Counted from the stretch's first letter, positions 39,739-50,004 are shown. The stretch is 64,000 nt of DNA from Conchocele bisecta (GCA_029237695.1 CM055272.1:12326042-12390041); one strand, 5' to 3'. Notes: generated from the letters alone by a model not told the origin. A program made the numbers and translations.

Positions 39739-39783
39739 ATTAATTATGTATTAAAGACAAAACCATACGGGTTTAATAGTTTC

Positions 39784-39805
39784 AATAATTTTCTTAAAAT
39801 TAATT
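39784..39805. promoter_or_regulatory. Late-promoter-like motif between P3 and capsid genes (R)
   Basis: TTTTCTTAAAATTAATT abuts the capsid ATG at 39806; on the other strand it reads AATTAATTTTAAGAAAATTA toward P3. In L the motif lies on the P3 side of the same spacer. Confidence 0.55.
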
Positions 39806-41101
39806 ATGTCTTTGAGTCAATACGGTCGCAAACTCAATCCATACCGCAGACTGCGTGAGCCCCTCGGGGCAAAAGGCGTGAGACAGAGTGTCGTTATTAC
39901 GAACAACCCATCGACGATCGACCAGAACCAGCAGCTCTTAGTCGGCTTCCCCAACCTCGGAACTCATGACGTCATTGTGCCGGGTACTGTTCGTCTCGCT
40001 TTCACTATTTCGCTAACGTCGACGGACGCGGACCGAACCGTCGTTCAGAACCTGGGTCGAGCCATAGTCAAGAAGACTATGATAAAGATTTATGGTAATG
40101 AGGTGATGTCGATCGACGACAGCGACGTCTACTATTGCTATCAGGACCTGTGGAAGACGGCACAAGAGCGTGAAAACGCTGTCTATCAGGGTATTGACAC
40201 CAGCAAAAATAAGAACGTAACCAAACTTTGAATCGGGGCTGCTAACATGGCAGATAACAACGCGAGTGACAACGCGGTCGCGGGCGCTTACGGCAACCGC
40301 TTCTACATCCCACTCGACTTTGAGTTGCTGGAGAGCCACATGCCCTACTATCAGAGTGCTTTGGCTGACCGCCCCGAATACGAACTAACGTTCAACGACT
40401 ACGGCTGAGTTCTCATAGCCAGCGACATGTTATCGACGTATACGATTGACAATGTTTCGCTGGAGTACGACATGGTCACGATGCCCGAACTCGCGCGATT
40501 GATCAGAACCCAGTACGCCGGGCGCTTTGCCATACTTTACGACCGAGTTCTTCGCCATCGCAAGATGACGAAAGACAAAGGCGACACATTGTGGAATATT
40601 AATGTCAACGTACCCGCCCGATCGATGAAAGGTATACTGATGCTGTTTGAGGATGCTCGGTTCGCGTTCGGTGCTAGAAAAACCGACAAATTCTATAACC
40701 CCAAAATCACGAAGGTAGAGGTGATGATCGAGGGAGTCCCCAATCAACTCTACAGCGCGGGTCTTCGCGCGCACCAGCAGTGGGATGAAGTAAGAAAGCA
40801 GTTTGCTGCCGGCTGTAAGCGCTCTCCGGAGGTTGCAGCAGTTGCCAATGACCTGCATCTCTCGGCCGTCTCCCTCGCGGAGTTCCTGAATACCAAATAC
40901 GCGTTATGGCTAGACATGCGAGCCAGCGACGACGACCAAATACACGGCAGAGGACGCCAAGTTGAGAACGCTAGCGAGGGTGTGACGATCCAGATAACCA
41001 AAGAGGCGGACGGAGCCGGGCCATTGAACGTGTACTTATATATAATTACAGACGCACAACTCAACATCGAAGATGGTCGATACGTCTCAGCACTCTACTA
41101 A
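39806..41101 (+). pseudogene. Major capsid protein with two nonsense codons (R copy)
   Basis: Same length and frame as the intact L gene (432 codons with stop). TGA occurs at 40229-40231 where L has AGA, and a second TGA near 40406 where L has CGA. Otherwise collinear with L through VPGTVRLAFTISL, NLGRAIVKKTMIKIYG, NRFYIPLDFELLE and the C-terminal LNIEDGRYVSALY. Both changes are point substitutions, so decay is recent. The ATPase ATG overlaps the last 29 nt. Confidence 0.9.
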
Positions 41102-41789
41102 ATATAACGATTTATTAATAAAAAAATCATCTAGCGATTTATTAATTAATAAATTTGAAAAAATTAAGAAAATTAGCAATCAATACCAATTCACGATTGG
41201 AGATGCCCACTGTGCCATAACATGTGGGCAGACAGGATGTGGAAAAACGGTTTTCATCCTAGACTTGCTCGAGGGCTCCTACCGCGATGCCTTTCGTCAT
41301 ATTGTGATCCTGTGTCCCACTTTGCGGCACAACGATACTTATCAGCGGCGCCCGTGGATATGGACCGACCCTGAGGTATACGTTATTGACCCCGGTGATA
41401 GGCTTCACGATTGGCTGCGTGGTTTATACCAAAAATTCCAGGGTGAGCCCACCCTATACGTGATTGATGATTGCTCAGCCAAGGCGGCGATGACCAAAAA
41501 GAAGGACATGCTCTCCGAGCTCGCATTTTCTGGCCGCCATGCTAGGCAAAGCGTATGGATATCCACTCAAATGTACAACGCCGTCCTCAAGGATCTGCGC
41601 GAGCAAACGAAATGGGTCGCCCTCTTTCACTGCAAGGACCGAGACTCATTCGATGACTGTCTTCGAGAGAATGACGTTATCCCAACGCGCGAGGAGCGCC
41701 TGGAGGTTCGACAGATGCTTTCGGAAACTAAGCACGCCAAGCTTTTGCTAAAGACTGATCAACCAACTGCTTACGAAGTTATCAATTAA
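41073..41789 (+). CDS. FtsK/HerA-type DNA-packaging ATPase (R copy, intact)
   Basis: 238 residues. Walker A GQTGCGKTVF (about residue 52) and Walker B TLYVIDD (about residue 124) are both present, then KKDMLSELAFSGRHARQSVW with ISTQMYN. Short for the family, as usual in Polintons. The N-terminal 40 residues differ from L by AT-rich insertions and deletions. Translationally coupled to the capsid gene by a 29-nt overlap. A palindrome (CCAATTCACGATTGG, 41186) encodes part of the strand leading into Walker A and is present in both copies. Confidence 0.9.
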   Translation: MVDTSQHSTKYNDLLIKKSSSDLLINKFEKIKKISNQYQFTIGDAHCAITCGQTGCGKTVFILDLLEGSYRDAFRHIVILCPTLRHNDTYQRRPWIWTDPEVYVIDPGDRLHDWLRGLYQKFQGEPTLYVIDDCSAKAAMTKKKDMLSELAFSGRHARQSVWISTQMYNAVLKDLREQTKWVALFHCKDRDSFDDCLRENDVIPTREERLEVRQMLSETKHAKLLLKTDQPTAYEVIN

Positions 41790-41841
41790 TTAATTAGCAA
41801 TTACTTAACGCTCGTTAGTAATTGCCGAGTAAATGCTTAAC

Positions 41842-41945
41842 AATTAATTTTAAGAAAATTAGCAATTACTGAACAATGCTGAACAATGCTGAACAAATGC
41901 TTAACAAATGTTGAACAAATGCTGAACAATGGTTAACAATGTTAA
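41842..41945. repeat. Late-type motif and iteron-like TGCTGAACAA array (R)
   Basis: AATTAATTTTAAGAAAATTA at 41842 is followed by about seven direct repeats of 10-12 bp (GCTGAACAAT, GCTGAACAAAT, GCTTAACAAAT, GTTGAACAAAT). Same location as in L, with fewer units. Confidence 0.8.
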
Positions 41946-42037
41946 CAATTTGGTGCTCCGCTGCGAGCTTTGTTGCGAGCATAATGGTGATCATAAGTAT
42001 CGGGTGGTGCGTTTTTATTATTTTTGTAATATGTTAA
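41939..42037 (+). CDS. Possible 32-residue single-span membrane peptide
   Basis: ATG at 41939 in the last iteron opens MLTIWCSAASFVASIMVIIS and ends GWCVFIIFVIC before TAA at 42035. Almost wholly hydrophobic. In L the same start (19423) lacks about 10 nt and reads on into s5, making a fusion. Conserved codons up to GWC in both copies argue for a real microprotein, but this is a short ORF. Confidence 0.45.
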   Translation: MLTIWCSAASFVASIMVIISIGWCVFIIFVIC

Positions 42038-42063
42038 AGTGATGAGACTTGTTAGAATAGTTA

Positions 42064-42080
42064 AATTAATTTTAAGAAAA
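42064..42080 (+). promoter_or_regulatory. Late-promoter-like motif before s5 (R)
   Basis: AAATTAATTTTAAGAAAA immediately followed by the ATG of s5 at 42081. Confidence 0.6.
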
Positions 42081-42743
42081 ATGAACTGCGACGAACTTCT
42101 CGATCACCTAATAGAAGAAACCTCAACTCCGACTGCCAACATCGTGAAAGATAATGATCCGACAGAGCAATCGGAATCAACTCCAACGGCGGTTGGTATT
42201 GGGTTGAGTGCAACGAACCCGAATGAAAATAAAAATGCGGCGCGACGAGAGCGGCTAGCTGCGCTAGTTGCTGGGGGACAATCGGAGCATTATCTCGGTA
42301 GGCGTCTCTCAGTTTTTCAGGTGGATAAGATGTCAGATGCGGAGATCGATAAAATGTATGCGCGATACGAATCTAGGTTAGGTGCGGAGATGACAAAAAA
42401 CTCTCGGATCGGCGGCTATTCATTTGTACGCAACCGCCGTTAGTATACTTCTCCCTATACCAAACACCGCGGGGTTGATTGACGATCTAGAGAACCTTTT
42501 ATAGGTCACACTCTTAGAACAGCCTGCTGCTCAATTTATCACAAGTTTGGAATGTACTTAGCTCCGCTGACAACCGCGTTGACCACGGGTAAACACTGTC
42601 AATTTGGACATATATGCCCACGAACTATAAGCCCTAATATTAATATCATAAATGATGACACAAGACACACCAGCGAGAGTGACGGAGTTGAACCCGATTG
42701 CTCCAACCCAATCGAACCCGAGTGTTACTCCGCCACTGGATGA
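42081..42743 (+). pseudogene. Conserved Polinton membrane protein s5, broken (R copy)
   Basis: ATG at 42081 (MNCDELLDHLIEETSTP). Collinear with L to GAEMTK, where one extra A in an A-run (about 42395) shifts the frame. A further deletion lies near 42495. The C-terminal frame resumes from 42552 (MYLAPLTTALTTGKHCQFGH) and ends inside s4. Confidence 0.75.
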
Positions 42744-43180
42744 CATACCGCATATAAAAAATCCCAAAAGACAGGCAGCTGGCGGGCGGCGGCTGCCACC
42801 CGAAAAGTTAAACAAGATAAAATACTCGCCGAGCTTCGAGAGGCTAAACTCCAATCGAGATTGTGGTTGCAATCGGGGACGGAGACAACAAAACATCTGA
42901 AGACAGAGTTGAGTACAACAACACCCCCAATTCACGAATTGGAAGCACACCCAATACCAACTGCCGTTGGAGTTGGGCGAATCCGATTGAACCCAAATTC
43001 GTGAATTGGAGTTGGGTTGTTGGTGGTGGTCTGGCAGTTGTTGGTGCCCTGTGTGTGTGGAAATACCCCCTATTATCGAAAAAACAACCAGCCAGTGTTC
43101 AGAAGAAAGTTACGAAACACCAATCGCGATTGGATGCGCCCCATTTAAACATTGATCGCGACCCCTTTTATATGCAATAA
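42652..43180 (+). pseudogene. Proline-rich single-pass membrane protein s4, frameshifted (R copy)
   Basis: ATG at 42652 (MMTQDTPARVTELNPIAPTQ). Frame breaks near 42780 and 42960 separate the N-terminal part, the middle helix and the C-terminal membrane part (VNWSWVVGGGLAVVGALCVW, then a polar tail to DPFYMQ). Carries four palindromes (42851, 42927, 42992 and 43120), the one at 42851 being an insertion relative to L. Confidence 0.65.
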
Positions 43181-43206
43181 TTATAATAGCTGAACAAGAT
43201 GGTAAA

Positions 43207-43419
43207 ATGTTAGTGAATGCGCTTTATCATGCCGTGGTGATATCGGGTTTCAGTATCGGGTATGCTCGACTATCAAAGATGGCCCTAGGAGGATCCGCTC
43301 CCAAATTGGACTTTACTGTGAGAGACGTAGGGCTCGCGACCTTACATGTAGCGGCCGCAGTTTGGACCCGAGATTATCTAGTTAAAGCTGGAATTCTACC
43401 AGTTAATATATGGAAATAA
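43207..43419 (+). pseudogene. Small conserved membrane protein s3, start codon lost (R copy)
   Basis: L starts with ATG where R has ATA (43186-43188). The next in-frame ATG at 43207 gives 70 residues (MLVNALYHAVVISGFSIGYA...), so a slightly shorter protein is possible. Otherwise nearly identical to L. Confidence 0.7.
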
Positions 43420-43861
43420 ATGGCTTCAATCGCAGTAATAGTAGGTGGTGCGCTTGTAAGCGCATTGGCGTTCAGCGGTAGCAACTTTATATTCTAAAAT
43501 GAAAAGCTCGAACGTGGATGAGGAGCGTAAGCGTCACGATTTAGCTGTAGAACAACTCAATAGCGCAAAGGAAGCGTGGTCGAAAAAACGAACCGCCCAT
43601 CTGGACTGGGTCAATGAAGAGCTTCGCCACGAAAATCACGCCGCGCAAACTTTTCAGAATGTTGAAGAAGCCAACAGCGAGTACGCGCTGGCATATCCGC
43701 ACAAAAGTCTCGATCCAATGAAATTGGGACTGGATCGCGAGCCCCAACTTTCAGATTTCTATGTACCGTCAGAATCCCAAAAAGACCGCGAGATCGCGTT
43801 CATCGTCGTGGGAATGGGTGTGGTGGGTCTCGTCGGCTACTATATCCAATTTAGATTTTAA
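43420..43861 (+). pseudogene. Small membrane-anchored coiled-coil protein s2, frameshifted (R copy)
   Basis: The ATG at 43420 directly follows the s3 stop. Two bases are missing after FSGSNF, so the N-terminal hydrophobic part ends at a stop near 43495; the rest (MKSSNVDEERKRHDLAVEQL to FRF, 43499-43861) is open and includes the C-terminal membrane segment FIVVGMGVVGLVGYY. Contains the 12-nt palindrome insertion at 43715 (residues DPMKLG) absent from L. Confidence 0.7.
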
Positions 43862-43908
43862 ATTAATTAATTTTTTTTTTTTATTAAAATATATAATTAT
43901 ATAGAACG

Positions 43909-44244
43909 ATGTTAGTTGACGAACTTTATTACGCTATGATCGATGTAGGCTACACTGCCCAAAAACATCATATAGCTGGTGCAAAGAGTATGATTCGTCT
44001 GGCCCGAGATTCTCTCGAGACGTGGCGCGAGGATGAAAAAGCGGCCACCCTTTTCGCAAAGTGGATGTTAGAATCCTCCTCAACTCCTTCATCCAATATC
44101 GATCAGAACTTAACCAATCACGATTGGACTTCCAACAAAGGTTTATTATTAACGACGCAGTTACCGGATGAACTGGCGAGGGCATGTTGGAGATTGTCCG
44201 ATATATTAGAATACTTCGCATACGATGAACATGCGCAAACTTGA
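43909..44244 (+). CDS. Small conserved protein s1 (R copy, intact)
   Basis: 111 residues: MLVDELYYAMIDVGYTAQKH, IRLARDSLETWREDEKAATL, a linker containing a palindrome (44114), and QLPDELARACWRLSDILEYF. Helical and soluble in appearance. Ends 20 nt inside the integrase start. No known family recognised; unlike L there is no frameshift. Confidence 0.7.
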   Translation: MLVDELYYAMIDVGYTAQKHHIAGAKSMIRLARDSLETWREDEKAATLFAKWMLESSSTPSSNIDQNLTNHDWTSNKGLLLTTQLPDELARACWRLSDILEYFAYDEHAQT

Positions 44245-45263
44245 TACCAAACTAACGCGCAAGCTGTCGAATACATACTATAGCCCACGTGGCTACTGGA
44301 AGGGACTCGCGGCCATCAAGAACCTCGCGGCGGCGACCAAGGTTTTAGAAAACGCTGTCAAGAATGGCTCAAGAAGCAGGCCATCTGGCAGATCTATTTA
44401 CCCGCGCCTCACAATATTCCGCGCACGAAATTCGACGTGCCGGTGCCGAACCAAGTTCACCAAGCGGATCTCCTGTTTCTCCCTCACGATCGCGTCGGTC
44501 ACAAAACGTACAAGTACGCACTGACAATCGTTGACGTAGCGAGTCGTTATAAGGGGGCTGAGCCGTTGGCCACTAAAGAGTCTAAGGCGGTGGCCGAGGC
44601 TCTTTCCCGAATATATAAGAGGAGTCCTCTCAAATGGCCGAATCTTCTCCAGGTCGATCCCGGCCGCGAGTTTATGGGCGCGGTCTCTCATCTATTGTCT
44701 AAGCACAAAGTTTCTATCAGACGCGGCCGCGTCAACATCCACCGGGACCAGGGGATCGTGGAGCGGTTCAATCGAACCCTGGCTGAGAGGCTGTTCGGAC
44801 ACCAATATGCTAAAGAACTTGTAGACCCTCATTCGCGATCGACCGAGTGGGTGGCCAGACTGCCCGCCGTGGTCTCCGCACTGAACGGAGAGGTGACCAG
44901 ATTGATAGGTAAGCTATAAGATTGATTGATAAGCCCGTAGATGCCATCAAGTCTAAAAAGGTGACGAGCAAGCCCTCTGCCGTCTCGCGCGGACGACCCG
45001 TTGGTTTAGAGGAGCAGCAATCGCTGATTGCGCTTCAATCGGATGTTGACGTCCGGTACCTCTATCAACCGGGAGAGCTCGAAGGTGGCAGCCGCCGCTC
45101 GACTGATCCCGTGTGGTCTCCGAATGAATATCATCTGGATCGCTCTATTACCAAACCCGATGAGCCCATGCTCTATTATTTGGCTGATGGTCCATCTCGC
45201 GGTTTTGTTCGCGAAGAACTTCTTATGGTACCTTCTGACACCCAGCTGCCCCCGATTGCTTAA
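44225..45263 (+). pseudogene. int: Retroviral-type integrase, broken (R copy)
   Basis: ATG at 44225. One G is missing near 44364 in the sequence that encodes EWLKK in L, shifting the frame before the catalytic core. The core (VHQADLLFLPHD, LLQVDPGREFMG, GIVERFNRTLAERL) is open at 44437-44919 with all three acidic residues. A short duplication near 44915-44935 introduces stops, then the C-terminal domain is open to 45263, with a 12-nt palindrome insertion at 45018. The tail overlaps the PolB tail. Confidence 0.9.
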
Positions 45264-48200
45264 ATCAAGAGAGGTTCTGTATGTATTCCCTCTGGTAACA
45301 CGCGTCTTTTATCGTAGTACGCCGAGAGTCCTAATTTTTGTTGACAGTACGTTTTCATAACGCCGTCTTTCATTTTAAATCCTCTATTTTATGCTACATC
45401 TATAATGTGTTTTCCATCTTCTGTAGTTTCACTTAGTACTCGTTTATATCTATCCCAATTTAAATTGTTAGTTCTCTTGGACATTCCTTTCGCAGAGTTT
45501 TTATTAATTTGTTCCAAATTATCTTTAGAATTAAATTTTTCTACGAAATAACACTTACTAGATAACGCTAGCGCCCTATCTCGGCTGAATTCCATTTTGA
45601 AAAGTCCTGGCTCTCTTTCGCTCCATTTATCCCAAGCCAACCATTTATTTTTTTCTTTTTCAAACTCGTTTAGTAAGTTAGGTCTAATCAATTCCTCTAT
45701 CGTTTTTCCATTAACTCCTATATACATACTATCCGTGCGTGTCCATCTGTATTAATTCAAAGTCTTCTCTTTTTACGTATTTGTCTAGAAATTCGTAGTA
45801 AAATTCCAACATTCTCAATTTAGCTAGTTGATAAACCGATATTCCACAGTTGAAGGGGCTCTTTATTGCACACCGGGGTTTTCGGGAAGATATTTCGTAC
45901 GCATCTCCTATCTCTTCCAAATCATCAAAGAATGCAGATCTTAACGCTTTGTCAACACAGGTTTGTCGTGTGTATATGTCGTATTTAAATGTCTCTCTTT
46001 TGCCTCTATCATTTTTCCACAACACGAATTGCCTAATAATTTCTTTATATCCGCTACTGGTTTCTTATTTGGTTCTACATCGCCTGTTCGTCTTGCGGCT
46101 GTAACTTCTTTTGCGAACCATTCGAAGGGTTTTATCCACTAATATAATCTATAACACGATGAACTCCCGTTATTTCTAGGCAGTGTTTTAAATACCATTT
46201 CAACAGTGGCGCGTACAGCAGTACTTTAGTGGCCGACATAGATCCCACCAATTTTCTTCCATTTCCTCTAGTTCTTCCAGTATCTTCCAAATATTTTATC
46301 ATGTGTTCTGGAACCTCATCAACATCTACTTCTTTGTTTATAAAAAGTGGAGACATTTCAGAAAACTTATCTTTTAAGTTGTGTGGAACTTCTATATCCA
46401 CCTCCGCAAACCCAAACCAGTCTCCAGATAAAACACTTTTACAAAACTTTTTAATAAATTTAGGATTATGTGGGGTATCTATATGGTGTATAGTTTCTCT
46501 CCCACACGACATATCTTTATTTAACGTAGATAAATATAACGCGTTTGCATCATACCCCAAAATAGCATTGCAAGGTTTGTTAATTCCATTTGATCCAAAT
46601 GAGGAATTAGATCTAATATATGAAACACCGGCTTCTGCATAGCGTGTAAATACGATTGATGGACCCCCGACTAGAGCGTCTTTCATCATTTTGTATGTTT
46701 CTTCTTTTGGTGCATATAGAGCCCCCTCCGGTATAACCACCTTTATAGATATTTTAAAATGGTTCCTCTCAATAAATATTGTATAGCCACACCCGGTAGT
46801 GTTACCGCATCTTTGAAAATATCCACACCTCTGTGTTTATAAAATTCACACATTTTTTCCACCGCTTCTAGGAACGGTGCTACATCTAAATCGTTATAAT
46901 ATTTCAATCAATCTCTGAAAGTTTTCATATTCTTTTCTTTGAAAATTCTACGACATTTACTTAATTCTGTTTCATCTAGTAACATTTTCCCAGATAGTTT
47001 GGAATACCAATTCTCTATATCCGGTAGTCCTGGGTAATCCAGTTTGTCTGGAGAATCGAACCACTCGTAATGAAAGAATTCGTAGGCTTTTATCCAACTA
47101 TCGTAACTTACACCAGGTCCTAGATAAAGTATTACATCAAGAAATCTAAACTCTGGAGTAAATAGAAATATTGTTGCGTTTGCACGTTTTCCGACCATTA
47201 CTTTCTTTGTTGTTGATGCCAGTTCGCCTACTATGTATTTATTTATTAAGTTTATATCGTACTTACTGCTGTTAAAACCTATAACCGTACTTGCTCTATC
47301 CACTGTTCGATCTTGGCGATTTGGTTTTTACGTAAATGTTCTGTATTAAACCCATATCTTGACCACACTTCTTCTCTTATAGCTTTTCCCCTGACTTTCA
47401 AATCTTCTACGAATTTTTCTATAAGTTTTGCAGGATCTTTATCACAAATATGAGTTACTGTTCCTGAGAAATTATCTCCTATACTAACGCTTACCGGAAC
47501 GTGCTCAGCTCGTACTCTAAACTATTATCTAGCGTTTTAAATTCTGGGTTGAGATACGCCTCAAAATCATATACTATCTGATATGGATAAAGAGTAGTGT
47601 CGCAACCGATCTTTATATCTTTACCCGTTCTTTGGAATTCGCATTCCCACATAACTGCTAGGTTGAATTCTTTGCTTCTTCTAATAAATGTATCTCTTCT
47701 CATAGTGGATTCGCGTTCTTTTTTTCTATGCTTTGCATGAATCTCGCACCCGTGCCAGTAACAGCCGTGATATTGATATACGGTATTGTTTTCTTGGCAG
47801 TATCCATCTACTGGAGCTCCTAAAATCCATCTTTCACACCCGTGTCCGCACTGTTCGTGGTGAATGTGAATTCCCTCGCGTTTTTCCACAGAATACATCC
47901 AATCGATCGCCCCATAACTGTTAGAAATTTTTGGGTAGAACGCTTTCTCGAACGACGAACGCGGGTGCTCTAAATAATTACCATCACATACTATTTTTGT
48001 CTCCCTTTCATACATTTTGGTCCGTGTCTCTTCATATTACTCGCTTTCGTGAATCTGTGTGCAATTATCGCAGGCGTAATTTTAGATAGGTTTTTTATGG
48101 TTTTTTATCAGAAATGCGTGATTATAAACAGTCCTATTGTCATTGGTTTATTACCTATTTCTTTGTAGTGTGCTGGCACCTTTTTCAACCACCATACGTC

Positions 48201-49240
48201 ACATTCGGTCGGTTGATATACTTCTATACCGATTTTAAAAAACTCTTCAACCTTTTTCAGGTCTGAAAAAGGAATTGGTGAAACCACATTATTACCGAAA
48301 TATTGCTTACTAAATTCTCTCGCTTTGTCCGTACATCTGTCGGTCTGTTACCTGTCATATGCATCGCTAAACATCTGAACAGACAAGGTCGTCATTATAC
48401 TTATCTAAAGAATACATACCTTTTTTTATTCTTCAACCATTCTGGAAGTTCTCCTCCTGCTGCTTCTTTGGATTGTAGTCCCAAATCTATTCCCCTACTG
48501 CCCTGTATTAGCTTTACGAAAACCTATACCCATCTTACAAACTTCCACTTTGTATTCGGTCTGTATATTTTATCGGACATTATTCGTGTTTGCTCCTTAT
48601 CTGACAGCCATTTTTTAACGGTTTTCATTGATGATAGTGGTTCGCTACAACCGAGACTTTTGTGAAATATTAGAGTTATAGGTTTTCCATTTTTAGTTTC
48701 CTCCATATGTTCTAGCTTGTAAGAATATGAATATCTCAAATAAAAATTTGTTGTTAGATACGGAGCGAGTTTATCGGACATGCGTTCAGACTCGTTGATG
48801 TCAATGTTTTTACGAAAGGATAATGTAACTACCCGTCTTCCATTTTCTACCTTTTATTTTCCAATGTTTCATCATGAGCCCCCAATATTTCTTCACCTTT
48901 TTCCACTATCGCGCGAACGATAGATCTTTTATTTTGTATTTGGTCACCTGTGTGTCTAATTTGACAAATTATTTGTGCTTGAAGGTAATTCTTTAGAATT
49001 AATTACACTAGCCCTTAGCTCCGTAATACTTTCTTTTTGAATTATGTTACCAACTTCCTCCGCTAGTGAGAGGTCTTTAAATGCCCCTCTTTTATAGGCG
49101 CGGGTAAACCGCTTCATGAACGCCTCATTCTTTGTGGCATTTATCAGCTTTGTCAACCCCCTAACTCTCAACCGTGTACTATAAGTAATCCCTAGAGATT
49201 CGGCTTCTCTTCTCAAACTTTCAATTTCTGGCGTTATCAT
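45260..49240 (-). pseudogene. polB: Protein-primed DNA polymerase B, broken (R copy)
   Basis: ATG at 49240 (MITPEIESLRREAESLG). Broken into at least seven open pieces by indels and stops (near 48955, 48850, 48780, 48020, 47490, 47300, 46900, 46740, 46130, 46025 and 45730). Recognisable parts are the endonuclease-like YQYHGCYWHGC (about 47775), exonuclease motif I VYDFEAY (about 47560), motif II GFNSSKYDINL (about 47260), motif III YYNDLDVAPF (about 46890), polymerase motif A GYDANALYLS (about 46550) and motif B LLGNSCCGK (about 46030). In motif C the sequence after MDT is interrupted by 4 extra bases (45733-45741). More fragmented than L. Confidence 0.9.
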
Positions 49241-49248
49241 ATTTTCTG

Positions 49249-49330
49249 TATAACCTATGCAATTTATCTGTTCAATTGGACGTCAAAAATTTACATAATG
49301 TTTTTTTTCACGTCCAATTGAACATATGCA
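49249..49330. promoter_or_regulatory. Bidirectional promoter-like inverted motif between PolB and ZF (R)
   Basis: Motif copy at 49249-49284 (toward PolB, ending 9 bp from its ATG) and an inverted copy from 49309 (CACGTCCAATTGAACATATG) toward ZF, whose second half has drifted into a TATATA run. Confidence 0.75.
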
Positions 49331-49360
49331 TATACATATATATATAAAAATACGTATATA

Positions 49361-49651
49361 ATGGAGTGTGAGACTTGTTGTAAGACGTTTACGTGTAAAG
49401 ACTATCTACGAAGGCATCTAGCGAGACGTAGAAAGTTTCCTTGTGTCCCCCCACAATTTCAATGCCCCAGATGCCCTTGTAAATTCGTTAGTGCCCAAAC
49501 TCTTTGTAGACATAATCAACTACGCTGTCAGGTGGCTAAAGGTGAACGTGGTAGATTAGAGCTGGTAGAATTGGTTGCTGATCTGCGAAATAAATTAGCT
49601 ATATCGGAGGAGAAAAATGAGGAATATAAACTATTGTACTTGCATGAATGA
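49361..49651 (+). CDS. Small zinc-finger/coiled-coil protein (R copy, intact)
   Basis: 96 residues, MECETCCKTFTCKDYLRRHL... The first finger uses C3, C6, H19 and C27-type residues; the second, CPRCPCKF...CRHNQLRC, retains its histidine. The C-terminal helix VELVADLRNKLAISEEKNEE is a likely dimerisation coiled coil. Nearly identical to L although most neighbours have decayed, hinting at late or selective preservation. Divergent from PolB. Confidence 0.75.
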   Translation: MECETCCKTFTCKDYLRRHLARRRKFPCVPPQFQCPRCPCKFVSAQTLCRHNQLRCQVAKGERGRLELVELVADLRNKLAISEEKNEEYKLLYLHE

Positions 49652-49677
49652 TTTCGACTTTTTTCAAAAGTCAATTA

Positions 49678-49906
49678 CCAATATAATTGGGACTCCCTCT
49701 TTTCAAAATTATTTTCTCCAAAAATTCATAAATTTGCTGTAGGGAGACAATTTCATCGTTAACCAATCTTTGGATTTTTCGGGGGTGGTGGGTGACAATT
49801 TCCTCGTTAACCAATTTTTGATTTTTTCGGGGGTGGTGGGGGTATTATAGATGGTTATAAATGATATCACGGTAGGTGGTATCATTTTGACTCCCTATAT
49901 ACTACT
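49678..49906 (-). repeat. Right terminal inverted repeat of R
   Basis: Inverse of 31815-32042 with the same tandem block duplication; ends CTCCCTATATACTACT then cctgg. Confidence 0.95.
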
Positions 49907-50004
49907 CCTGGCCTTCGTGGCTTTGCCTCGTTTCTTGCTTTTTTTTTCAAATTATTTTTCCATAAGGTCGTAATTGCTATATACCGACTATTATCATACT
50001 AAAA

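Larger units (their letters stand above)
38240..45030. repeat. Interspersed short palindromes CCAAT-n-ATTGG (R cluster)
   Basis: Sites at 38240 and 42927 (CCAATTCACGAATTGG), 38300 (same, last base changed), 38342 and 43120 (CCAATCGCGATTGG), 38362, 38477 (CCAATCTAGATTGG), 39618 (CCAATTGTGATTGG), 41186 (CCAATTCACGATTGG), 42851 (CCAATCGAGATTGTGG), 42992, 43715 (CCAATGAAATTGG), 44114 (CCAATCACGATTGG) and 45018 (CAATCGCTGATTG). Those at 42851, 43715 and 45018 are net 12-nt in-frame insertions relative to L. Confidence 0.9.
31815..49906 (-). mobile_element. Polinton/Maverick element R
   Basis: 18.1 kb, inverted relative to L, with 5'-AG/CT-3' tips, inverted repeats at 31815-32042 and 49678-49906, and its own 5-bp duplication cctgg (31810-31814 and 49907-49911). 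Same gene set and order as L, without an assembly gap, and with an extra membrane-protein gene visible. ZF, ATPase, penton, fibre and glycine-rich membrane protein are open; PolB, integrase, capsid, P2, P3, s2, s4 and s5 are broken, and s3 lacks its start codon. Confidence 0.95.

Noticed and set aside
11546..49906. One element with an inverted duplication
   Set aside because: Each copy has its own terminal repeats, its own 5-bp duplication and mostly its own lesions.
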